20,221 bases of DNA from positions 1 to 20,221 of the forward strand of contig CAYFEQ010000014.1 of NCBI GenBank assembly GCA_964342155.1, in the 5' to 3' direction. Position 1 is the first letter of the stretch, and every line of letters starts with the position of its first letter. Position numbers and translations under genes: made by a program. The stretch is from GCA-2701705 sp964342155 (GTDB lineage Bacteria > Pseudomonadota > Gammaproteobacteria > GCA-002705445 > GCA-002716945). The notes under the pieces were generated by a model, which saw nothing but the letters and a program-made list of their open reading frames with translations, did no database searches and had not been told where the DNA came from. Positions 1 to 6,782 of the stretch are shown one piece after another.

Positions 1-5
1 TAGGA

Positions 6-1952
6 CTAGAATTTATAGTCAAAATTAACAACCATTCCTAAATTTCCACCTGGCGTAGGAACATTATCTTTAACAAACGATTCATGATTTCTTATAGTCT
101 TATTCAGAATATTATTAGCATGAATATCTAAGGTAATATTTTGATTGGGCCCTATACGGATTAACTTAGAAAAACCTACGCTTAGATCTATGTAAGAGTT
201 TGTCTTTGCTTCAATCGATGAGAAATCTCCTTGAGGCTCAGCATAAATTAAATCTAATGAGTATTTAGTATTATCATTATTACTGTAATTAGCTGACAGA
301 ATATTTCTAGCTGGTGTAATCCTTGGAACATATGTATTATCGTCAAAAATTGCAGAAATATCATCTCTACTTAATTTTATTTGAACAATACCTCTGTCAA
401 TTATGTATTCTTTAGATAAAGATACTTCATATCCCTGAAAGACAGCATTTTTTTGATTCCAATTAGCGTCAGTTTTACCACTAGTGGTAGTAGTTTGATC
501 GCTCAAGAAAATGAAATCATTAATAGTATTTCTGTATAAATCAAGGCCTATATCAATATCATTGATAGTATAATCTAAACCTAATTCAATATTTCTTGAA
601 ACTTCCCTAGTGAGCCTATTATTTCCTCTTTCATATCTTTGAGTAGGTCCATGAACGCCATTAGCAAACAATTCTGATATGGCAGGGCTTCTTGATGTGT
701 GAGCATACCCAACAGTATAAAGAAGAGATTTATTTAGCTTATTAGAATAACTTGTTGCAAAACTTAAAGATGTATCTCCATAACGTTGATCCAAAGTATC
801 TCGAGAGTTAACATCATATCGTCCAGCAAAATCAATTTCATATGATTTATTTTTTGTTCTAGTAAAGTAAGAAACAGACTTCTCGTAAGACTCTGATAAA
901 GGAAGATAAGCATCCGTCATTGGAGATTTTCTGTGACTATATTGAAAGAGTAATTTCTTTTCATATCTGTCATCATCTAGATCAAGTTTTAGAGAAAGCT
1001 CTTTAGTGTTGTTATTTAGAGATGCAGATCCATCTTCTTCATGTTCTTTTAAGAAATAATTAGAATCTCTGTAGAAATAATCAATAGAATTAAAAAACAT
1101 AACCTTATTGTATTGTCCTTTTAAGGTATAAGTTTCTGATTCTACTTTTGAGAAGATTCTATGTTCCTCTTCTTCCTCATGTTCCTCTTCTTCCTCAGCA
1201 TGATATGGTATTCCATAAACACCATCGGTATTTTCAAAAGATATACCAAAATACCCCCATTCTCTTGGGAAGGATAAGCCTAGTTTAATATTTTGGTTTT
1301 TATAATCTGAGTTCGATTTAGTTTTTTTCTTAACACCTTCTTCAAATAATGCACCATCAGGAAGACTATAATTATCGAGGTGTTTATTGCTAAATGAAAA
1401 AAATAAATTTGTATCTAGTAAATATTCCTTGAACAGTAAATTATGCCCATATCCATTGTTTACCGTTAAATAATCTACTTTGATTTCATTATCATATTTT
1501 TTATTTGATAATATTTCCGAAACTACATTTACTATTCCACCACTTGTTGCTCCATAGCTAAACAAAGCAGAAGGTCCTTTGAAAACTTCAATATATGAGA
1601 TGTTATTTAAGTTCACATTGTTGGCATGATCGCCACTAATATGACTTAGGTCATTTATCTGAATCCCATCTGAGAGCAATCTAGTCCTATCGCCTGTTAA
1701 ACCACGTATTACAGGTTGACCTATAGCTATACCATAATCTGCATTAGACAAACCTGAATAATTTTTTAAATTGTCACCTATACTCTGATAAGTATTTATT
1801 TCCTCTCTTTCAATTATATGAACAGGGTATTTATTCTCATTTATTGAGTTTGTATATACTGGTGAAGATACATTTACATCACTTATCGTCTCACCAAATG
1901 ATACATTTATACATATAATCAATAGAGGAACCAGAAATGTATATTTATACAT
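6..1952 (-). CDS. TonB-dependent outer-membrane receptor, ZnuD-like (zinc or related metal)
   Basis: An outer-membrane gated channel of 648 aa, complete at both ends. Residues 1-20 form a signal peptide. The plug follows, with QPVIRGLTGDRTRLLSDG at 79-96, a GDHANNVN stretch near 108-114, and IEVFKGPSALFSYG at 121-134. The rest is beta-barrel and ends in a terminal Phe (NFDYKF), as barrel-assembly substrates do. A loop at 251-264 contains only His, Glu and one Ala, with His at 251, 258 and 264. ZnuD-type zinc receptors carry such His/acidic loops, and the plug motif also resembles that group. Zinc is therefore the favoured ligand, but copper or another metal is possible. The start is well supported by AAGGAGGT at 1964-1957, four bases before the ATG. 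It is the last gene of a likely three-gene unit. TonB-dependent receptor identity is near certain; the substrate is moderate. Confidence 0.93.
   Translation of the reverse strand: MYKYTFLVPLLIICINVSFGETISDVNVSSPVYTNSINENKYPVHIIEREEINTYQSIGDNLKNYSGLSNADYGIAIGQPVIRGLTGDRTRLLSDGIQINDLSHISGDHANNVNLNNISYIEVFKGPSALFSYGATSGGIVNVVSEILSNKKYDNEIKVDYLTVNNGYGHNLLFKEYLLDTNLFFSFSNKHLDNYSLPDGALFEEGVKKKTKSNSDYKNQNIKLGLSFPREWGYFGISFENTDGVYGIPYHAEEEEEHEEEEEHRIFSKVESETYTLKGQYNKVMFFNSIDYFYRDSNYFLKEHEEDGSASLNNNTKELSLKLDLDDDRYEKKLLFQYSHRKSPMTDAYLPLSESYEKSVSYFTRTKNKSYEIDFAGRYDVNSRDTLDQRYGDTSLSFATSYSNKLNKSLLYTVGYAHTSRSPAISELFANGVHGPTQRYERGNNRLTREVSRNIELGLDYTINDIDIGLDLYRNTINDFIFLSDQTTTTSGKTDANWNQKNAVFQGYEVSLSKEYIIDRGIVQIKLSRDDISAIFDDNTYVPRITPARNILSANYSNNDNTKYSLDLIYAEPQGDFSSIEAKTNSYIDLSVGFSKLIRIGPNQNITLDIHANNILNKTIRNHESFVKDNVPTPGGNLGMVVNFDYKF
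1161..1196. repeat. Exact 18-bp tandem duplication inside the receptor gene
   Basis: Two perfect, adjacent copies of ATGTTCCTCTTCTTCCTC (plus-strand reading) lie at 1161-1178 and 1179-1196. On the coding strand each copy encodes five Glu and one His, so the repeat builds the His/Glu metal-binding-type loop of the TonB-dependent receptor. The unit length is a multiple of three, so gain or loss of copies would keep the frame and change only loop length. Confidence 0.95.
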
Positions 1953-1956
1953 TATT

Positions 1957-2023
1957 ACCTCCTTGGTAAATTAGTTTTTATTAATAAATTAGTTTTTTAA
2001 ATGATTATTTATATAAAGGAGGT
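1957..2023 (-). promoter_or_regulatory. Inverted repeat able to mask the receptor ribosome-binding site
   Basis: On the minus-strand transcript, ACCTCCTT (2023-2016) lies in the last codons of the His/Cys-rich ORF. It is perfectly complementary to AAGGAGGT (1964-1957), the SD site of the TonB-dependent receptor. The 8-bp stem would enclose a 51-nt AU-rich loop containing the upstream stop codon. A ribosome finishing the upstream ORF would cover the first arm and free the second. That would be translational coupling or an attenuation-like control. The pairing is visible; the regulatory role is inference. Confidence 0.45.
1968..1999. repeat. Short direct repeat in the gap before the receptor gene
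   Basis: AAATTAGTTTTTA occurs at 1968-1980 and, with one extra T, again at 1986-1999, a period of 18 bp. It lies in the loop of the inverted repeat between the His/Cys-rich ORF and the receptor gene. It could be a protein-binding iteron or just low-complexity AT sequence. Confidence 0.5.
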
Positions 2024-2241
2024 GATCTTGGACAAGATATAATATAAAGATTGGATTTTTTTGAGTTGTTTACATATGAATAATCAATAATAAATATTAA
2101 AAAATATTCTATTATCCATACAAACTCTATTTTTGGAGCAAAAGTAATATTATTAAAGTAACATTTGACGCAACCACAATTATGATTATGGTCATCATGT
2201 TTTAAAGTAGTTGGAAATATGTGATGATTACTATCGTCCAT
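2005..2241 (-). CDS. Short His/Cys-rich protein, possibly DUF2946-like
   Basis: A 78-aa protein with a metal-ligand-rich start: H6, H7, H15, H18, H20, C22, C24 and C27 within the first 27 residues (HDDHNHNCGCVKC). A hydrophobic stretch at about 38-53 could be a membrane segment or a poor signal. It ends in CPRSPPLYK. His-rich start, CxxC-type cysteines and an RxPP end recall DUF2946 proteins found beside metal TonB-dependent receptors, but this resemblance is from memory and weak. No convincing SD precedes the ATG. It lies between the small outer-membrane-like gene and the receptor on the same strand. Its last codons contain the anti-SD sequence that can pair with the receptor's ribosome-binding site, so it may act partly as a leader ORF. 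A metal-binding or metal-sensing role is inference. Confidence 0.6.
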   Translation of the reverse strand: MDDSNHHIFPTTLKHDDHNHNCGCVKCYFNNITFAPKIEFVWIIEYFLIFIIDYSYVNNSKKSNLYIISCPRSPPLYK

Positions 2242-2278
2242 GTACTAAAATCTTATCAAATTATAAATATTTAGTAAA

Positions 2279-2647
2279 TTAAAATTTGTATTTAGTGTTA
2301 ATTACAATCCAGTTAAGGTCTCTGTCATCAGATTTCATCTTGCTGCGATAATTAACATTAACTTTAAAAGAATCAAAGAAAGTTGTGCTAATTCCAAATC
2401 TAAGATAATCAAATGATGATCCAGAACCTACAGGAGTGCCTTCATCAATATCTTCACCGATCCCTACTTCACCAAAAAAATTATAATTATTAAATACAAC
2501 ACTTTTCCCAATTTTTATGTGATGTGATGTTTTGTAATAACTCGAATCAGAAAACCATAATTCTTGTCTTGATGCGATATAGTTATCTGCATAAAGGTTC
2601 GGGATAAAAAATATCCATAATATTAAAATAGCAAACAATTTATACAT
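2279..2647 (-). CDS. Small outer-membrane-like beta-barrel protein
   Basis: A 122-aa protein with a signal peptide (residues 1-20, ending LYA before DNY), followed by about 100 residues of alternating hydrophobic/polar, aromatic-rich sequence. It ends in NTKYKF, with the C-terminal Phe typical of outer-membrane barrels. The mature part is short for a complete barrel, so it may be a small or partial barrel. The start at 2647 is chosen over an in-frame ATG at 2659 because GGAGGT (2657-2652) sits four bases before 2647 and would lie inside the coding region if 2659 were used. It is the first gene of the minus-strand unit leading to the TonB-dependent receptor, so it may share metal-dependent expression. 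The family is not recognised. Confidence 0.7.
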   Translation of the reverse strand: MYKLFAILILWIFFIPNLYADNYIASRQELWFSDSSYYKTSHHIKIGKSVVFNNYNFFGEVGIGEDIDEGTPVGSGSSFDYLRFGISTTFFDSFKVNVNYRSKMKSDDRDLNWIVINTKYKF

Positions 2648-2667
2648 ATCTACCTCCATTTGAAATC

Positions 2668-2673
2668 ATTATA
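2668..2673 (-). promoter_or_regulatory. Candidate -10 element for the metal-uptake unit
   Basis: A perfect TATAAT on the minus strand lies about 10 bases upstream of the GGAGGT site of the small outer-membrane-like gene. No good -35 hexamer is seen at 16-18 bp. The 82-bp gap between this gene and ccmD (2648-2729) must hold divergent promoters. I found no convincing Fur or Zur palindrome in it. Confidence 0.3.
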
Positions 2674-2729
2674 TATTTATTCATAGTTCACCCATAGCCA
2701 TTTCTGTATTCATAAGTTATCATTTATGC

Positions 2730-2855
2730 ATGGCACAGTATTTTTTTTATATTTTTTCATCATATAGTATTGTCATAATTTTAATGCTTCTATACTTATT
2801 TTTGTTATTTCAAAGGTATAATGAAATTGTAGAGGAGCTCAGGGAAAAAGATTAA
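2730..2855 (+). CDS. ccmD: CcmD, small heme-exporter subunit
   Basis: A 41-aa ORF running from ATG 2730 to TAA 2853-2855. It has an aromatic N-terminus (MAQYFFYIFSSYS), one transmembrane helix at about 14-27, and a charged tail (QRYNEIVEELREKD). This is the build of CcmD, a small inner-membrane protein that helps release heme-loaded CcmE from the CcmABC transporter. Its position, four bases before ccmE, is exactly where ccmD normally lies. No strong SD is visible and the protein is shorter than most CcmD. The likely SD-like purines for ccmE (GAGGAG and AGGGA) lie inside its 3' end. CcmD sequences are poorly conserved, so the call rests on size, topology and context. Confidence 0.72.
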   Translation: MAQYFFYIFSSYSIVIILMLLYLFLLFQRYNEIVEELREKD

Positions 2856-2859
2856 TTAC

Positions 2860-3321
2860 ATGAAGGCAAGGACAGTAAGATTATATTCTATTATAATAAC
2901 CATAATTTTTTTAGTTATTCTATTTTTCTTATTTATAAAGACATTTAATGAAAATTTACTTTTTTATAGAAGCCCATCGCAAATTTCTCAAAATGAATTT
3001 CCAGAAAACTATATTTTTAGGATTGGAGGGGTGGTAGTTGACAAAAGTTTAATTAAAAGCAAAACGACTACTGAAGTTGAGTTTGAAATAACTGATTTTG
3101 ATAAAAATATCAAAGTTAAATATCAAGGTATACTTCCAGACCTTTTCCGTGAAGGACAAGGCGTTGTTGTTAGAGGTAAACTTCTAAGCAATGGGACTTT
3201 TGCTGCTGAAGAAGTCTTAGCTAAACATGATGAGACTTATATGCCGCCTGAAGTTAAAGATAGTTTGAAAGTTAATGATGAAATTGTAATTGATTCATCT
3301 AAATCCCTTCAATTAGAATGA
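2860..3321 (+). CDS. ccmE: CcmE, periplasmic heme chaperone
   Basis: A membrane-anchored, periplasm-facing heme chaperone of System I cytochrome c maturation. It covalently binds heme and hands it to the CcmF/CcmH lyase. The 153-aa protein has an N-terminal membrane anchor (about 9-27), an OB-fold body, and the diagnostic heme-attachment motif LAKHDETYMPPEV, with His123 as heme ligand and Tyr127 after it. Length is normal. The stop codon overlaps the ccmF start (ATGA). Confidence 0.97.
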   Translation: MKARTVRLYSIIITIIFLVILFFLFIKTFNENLLFYRSPSQISQNEFPENYIFRIGGVVVDKSLIKSKTTTEVEFEITDFDKNIKVKYQGILPDLFREGQGVVVRGKLLSNGTFAAEEVLAKHDETYMPPEVKDSLKVNDEIVIDSSKSLQLE

Positions 3322-5222
3322 ATAATATGGTTTCATATATTGGGTTCTTTTTAATATTACTTGCATTATTTAATTCTGTAATATTAGTTTCATCTCAACC
3401 ATTGCTATCTAAGTTTGATAGGTCTTACCAACAGGTTATTTTTTCTGCATCTAAAATACAGTTTCCAATTGTCCTACTATCATTTATTTGTTTAATTTAT
3501 TCATTCCTAATAAATGATTTTTCTTTAAAATATGTTTCATCAAATTCTAATTCAGCTCTACCTTATTTTTATAAAATTTCTGCATCGTGGGCTGGACACG
3601 AAGGCTCATTGTTACTTTGGTGTTTAATACTTAGTTTTTGGATGTTCTTGGCTAGTAATTTTAGTAAAACCTTAGATATAAATTTTAGGAAAAATTTTTT
3701 GACCATAATGGGGCTTATCAATCTAGGATTTCTACTATTTTTAGTTTTTACCTCTAATCCTTTTGAAAAGAATTTATCAATACCAATAGATGGAAAAGAC
3801 CTTAATCCACTTTTACAAGATTTTGGTTTGATAGTACATCCACCAATATTATATATGGGTTATGTAGGATTGTCGGTAGTATTCAGTTTTGCTATAACTT
3901 GTTGTATACACAAAGAATTCAAACCTGAGTGGGCTAATTGGATAAGGCCATGGGTTTTAGCTTCTTGGAGTTTTTTAACATTAGGCATAGCCCTTGGAAG
4001 TTGGTGGGCTTATTATGAACTTGGATGGGGCGGTTGGTGGTTTTGGGACCCTGTAGAAAATGCTTCCTTCATGCCTTGGTTAATGACTACCGCACTAATA
4101 CATTCTTTAGTTATGTGTGAACAAAAACAAGTTTTTAAGAATTGGACAATATTGTTATCAATTTTTGCTTTTTCATTAAGTTTGTTAGGAACATTTTTAG
4201 TGAGGTCAGGGATATTAATATCTGTACATTCATTTGCAAATGATCCAGCAAGAGGAATATTCATCTTATCATTTTTGGCCCTTATAGTTGGAGGCTCGTT
4301 ATTTATTTATTTTTTAAATGCATCAGAAATTAAAGATAAAAATAAATTTAATTTAGTTTCAAAAGAGACATTTTTCCTATTGAATAATATTCTACTTGTA
4401 ACGGCAACTTTTACAATTTTACTAGGGACAATATACCCTTTATTTTTAGATCTTTTAGGTTTAGAAAAAATATCTGTAGGTATTCCATATTATAATTTAG
4501 TTTTTCTTCCACTAATGATACCGCTGGTTTTTTTAGCAGGATGCATACCAATATTACAGTTTTCATCGTCAAATATTTCTAAAGTACTTAAAAGCATCAT
4601 TTTAATATTAATATTAAGTTTCTTAATCCTCTATATTTTTGATAAATACTCTATCCCTATACTTCTTGGTCTTTTCTTATTTTTATGGGTGGTTGTTAAT
4701 CTTATTTATGATTTGATAAAGCGCATAATTTCAACACAGAGTTTTTCTAATTCAATAAGTAATGTAGGTATGTATTTAGCTCATATAGGTCTGGCTGTTT
4801 TTATTCTGGGAGCAACAATTGTTGAAAATAATAAAACTGAAAAAGAAGTTATTATGGGTATAGGGGATACAATAAAGATTAAAGAATATAGTTTTGTCTT
4901 TAGAGATATGAAAGAAAAACAGGATACAAACTTTGATGCACTAATAGGAGTGTTTGATGTAGAAAAAGATGGCCAATTAATAACAACATTATTCCCTGAA
5001 AAGAGGATTTATTTTTCTAGTGATTTACCTATGACGGAGGCTGGAATCGAGCCCGGATTTACAAGAGATTTATATGTGACATTAGGGAATTTTATTGACC
5101 AAGATAAATGGTCAGTGAGGATTTATCATAAACCATTAGTTAGATTAATTTGGCTTGGAGCAATTCTTATGGCCTTAGGTGGCGCTATTAATTCGATTTA
5201 TAGAAGAAAAAGAAAATCATGA
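3318..5222 (+). CDS. ccmF: CcmF, cytochrome c heme lyase subunit
   Basis: The large polytopic inner-membrane subunit of the holocytochrome c synthase, which attaches heme from CcmE to apocytochrome CXXCH motifs. It has 634 aa, close to the family's usual 640-660. Visible hallmarks are SASWAGHEGSLLLW (88-101), NPLLQDFGLIVHPPILYMG (163-181, with His174), and the tryptophan-rich WWD motif GWGGWWFWDPVENASFMPW (236-254), followed by His262. A periplasmic domain near the C-terminus precedes the last helix and a basic RRKRKS tail. It overlaps ccmE by four bases and ccmG by four bases, so the genes are translationally coupled. Confidence 0.98.
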   Translation: MNNMVSYIGFFLILLALFNSVILVSSQPLLSKFDRSYQQVIFSASKIQFPIVLLSFICLIYSFLINDFSLKYVSSNSNSALPYFYKISASWAGHEGSLLLWCLILSFWMFLASNFSKTLDINFRKNFLTIMGLINLGFLLFLVFTSNPFEKNLSIPIDGKDLNPLLQDFGLIVHPPILYMGYVGLSVVFSFAITCCIHKEFKPEWANWIRPWVLASWSFLTLGIALGSWWAYYELGWGGWWFWDPVENASFMPWLMTTALIHSLVMCEQKQVFKNWTILLSIFAFSLSLLGTFLVRSGILISVHSFANDPARGIFILSFLALIVGGSLFIYFLNASEIKDKNKFNLVSKETFFLLNNILLVTATFTILLGTIYPLFLDLLGLEKISVGIPYYNLVFLPLMIPLVFLAGCIPILQFSSSNISKVLKSIILILILSFLILYIFDKYSIPILLGLFLFLWVVVNLIYDLIKRIISTQSFSNSISNVGMYLAHIGLAVFILGATIVENNKTEKEVIMGIGDTIKIKEYSFVFRDMKEKQDTNFDALIGVFDVEKDGQLITTLFPEKRIYFSSDLPMTEAGIEPGFTRDLYVTLGNFIDQDKWSVRIYHKPLVRLIWLGAILMALGGAINSIYRRKRKS

Positions 5223-5743
5223 AACATTTATCCCCATTAATATTTTTTTTTGTAATTACAATCTTGCTTTTCTTAGGATTATCAAACAATCCAAATATAA
5301 TACGATCACCTCTTCTTGGTAAAAAGGTACCAAATTTTCAACTAACTAATATTTCTGAAACAAAGCAGATTAATCAGGAGAGCATACTAGGACATATAAA
5401 ATTACTGAATGTTTGGGCAAGCTGGTGCGTTGCCTGTATAGAAGAACACCCTATACTAACTGAAATTAATGAAAAGGAATTAATTAAGATATATGGTGTA
5501 AATTATAAGGATGAGGCAGGCGATGCATTGGGTTGGTTAAAGATTCATGGTAACCCATATGAAATTAATATCTTTGATTCTGAAGGTACGCTGAGCTTAG
5601 ATTTAGGAGTTTATGGTGTTCCAGAAACTTTCTTAGTAGATAAAAAAGGTGTTATACGCGCTAAGTACATAGGGGCACTAAATAGAGAAACTTTGTATAA
5701 TGAAATTTTACCACTTGTAGAGAAAATAAATGCAGAAGAATAA
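5219..5743 (+). CDS. ccmG: CcmG/DsbE, periplasmic thiol-disulfide reductase
   Basis: A membrane-tethered thioredoxin-fold protein that keeps apocytochrome or CcmH cysteines reduced during heme attachment. The 174-aa protein has an N-terminal anchor (about 6-22), the active site WASWCVACIEEHP (C70, C73), the acidic/Gly region NYKDEAGDALGWL, and the cis-Pro motif GVPETF (Pro135). The CVAC dipeptide differs from the common CPTC of DsbE but stays within family variation. It overlaps ccmF by four bases and ccmH by 14 bases. Confidence 0.96.
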   Translation: MKHLSPLIFFFVITILLFLGLSNNPNIIRSPLLGKKVPNFQLTNISETKQINQESILGHIKLLNVWASWCVACIEEHPILTEINEKELIKIYGVNYKDEAGDALGWLKIHGNPYEINIFDSEGTLSLDLGVYGVPETFLVDKKGVIRAKYIGALNRETLYNEILPLVEKINAEE

Positions 5744-6113
5744 GTCATTAACTTTGATTGTGATATTGTATACGCTTTCTCTGTATCCTATTTTTACAGG
5801 CGCACAAGTTTCTAATGAGAATGAGGTTTATAAGAAATTAATTTCAGAATTAAGATGTATGGTCTGTCAAAATCAGAACTTAGAAGAATCAGAAGCCCCA
5901 TTAGCAGTAGATTTGAAAAATAAAGTTAGGAAAATGTTAAGTGAAGGTAAAAGTGAAGATGAAATAAAAAAATTTTTAGTTGATAGATATAGCTCATTTA
6001 TTCTTTATGAACCTCCATTCACCAACCAAAATATGTTTCTATGGATTGGCCCCTTTTTTTTCTTGTTAATTTTGACTTATTTTTTATATAGGCGTTACTT
6101 TACTCTGAAATGA
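5730..6113 (+). CDS. ccmH: CcmH (CcmH/CycL type), heme lyase thiol subunit
   Basis: A periplasmic thioreductant that acts on apocytochrome cysteines together with CcmF and CcmG. The 127-aa protein has a signal peptide (about 1-25), the signature LRCMVCQNQNLEESEAPLA (C43 and C46), then a three-helix region with RKMLSEGKSEDEIKKF. A C-terminal membrane helix (about 102-120) follows. This is the short CcmH form, with the TPR part encoded separately by the next gene. It overlaps ccmG by 14 bases and the following gene by four. Confidence 0.97.
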   Translation: MQKNKSLTLIVILYTLSLYPIFTGAQVSNENEVYKKLISELRCMVCQNQNLEESEAPLAVDLKNKVRKMLSEGKSEDEIKKFLVDRYSSFILYEPPFTNQNMFLWIGPFFFLLILTYFLYRRYFTLK

Positions 6114-6772
6114 TTTATATTTTATTAATTATACTCTTAGTTTTATATTTTTATTTTTTGTTAACCAATGTTAGTAATGATGAAAAAGTTAATATTAGTA
6201 ATTTAAGTAAATTTTTTATAATAATTTTATTTATAATCCCATTCTATTTTATATACATGTCTAAGTCTGGCATTCAAGATATAACTGAATATGAGAGAAT
6301 ATTGAAAAAAAATGAAAACATAAGAGTGAATATTGCAAAAATAAAGAAAAGCATACCCAAATTGGAAAGGAAACTTCAGAATGAGCCCAGTTTTTATGAT
6401 GGTTGGGTAATGCTCGCTCGCTCTTATTCTATTATTGATGATTTAAAATCCTCTATTAACTCATATGAAATAGCATTTACTCTAGATAATACTGACATTA
6501 AAGTTTTAAAAGAATATTTAATTGCTCTCAGAACAGATGATAGTAAGAAAAATAAAGAAAAGATTATAGGTGTATATAGTGCATTATTAATGCTCGATAA
6601 AGATGATCCTTCCATACTTTTAAATAAACTCCATTATTCAGTAAAGATAAATGAGCCTCAGTTGACTATCAAAACCCTCAATGAAATTATTGATCATCCA
6701 AAAATTATAGATAAGGAACGCTACAGGAAAATATTAACTAAGATAAGTAATACACAATTGAAAAATGAATAA
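6110..6772 (+). CDS. ccmI: CcmI-like apocytochrome c chaperone (short form)
   Basis: A 220-aa protein with two N-terminal membrane helices (about 2-20 and 34-50) and a cytoplasmic linker between them. A coiled, basic segment and a TPR-type unit follow (PSFYDGWVMLARSYSIIDD, near 93-111, and on to about 128). This is the CcmI/CycH layout; the protein presents apocytochrome C-termini to the lyase. It is much shorter than full-length CcmI, apparently keeping only a minimal TPR region. Start and stop overlap with ccmH is ATGA. It ends the ccm operon and converges on trhO with a 10-bp gap and no visible hairpin terminator. Confidence 0.85.
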   Translation: MIYILLIILLVLYFYFLLTNVSNDEKVNISNLSKFFIIILFIIPFYFIYMSKSGIQDITEYERILKKNENIRVNIAKIKKSIPKLERKLQNEPSFYDGWVMLARSYSIIDDLKSSINSYEIAFTLDNTDIKVLKEYLIALRTDDSKKNKEKIIGVYSALLMLDKDDPSILLNKLHYSVKINEPQLTIKTLNEIIDHPKIIDKERYRKILTKISNTQLKNE

Positions 6773-6782
6773 ATAGTTATTT

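Noticed and set aside
2014..2030. Fragment of a 16S rRNA gene 3' end
   Set aside because: Identity stops after 13 bases and the flanks encode the end of an ORF with no rRNA resemblance.
2648..2659. Upstream in-frame ATG (2659) for the small outer-membrane-like gene
   Set aside because: It would put the SD GGAGGT inside the coding sequence and spoil the signal peptide start. The ATG at 2647 is well spaced from that SD.
2661..2725. Possible Zur or Fur box between the metal-uptake unit and ccmD
   Set aside because: GAAATCATTATATATTTATTC is only about half symmetrical, and the AATGATAACTTATG stretch matches about 9 of 19 Fur consensus positions. Neither beats expectation in AT-rich DNA.
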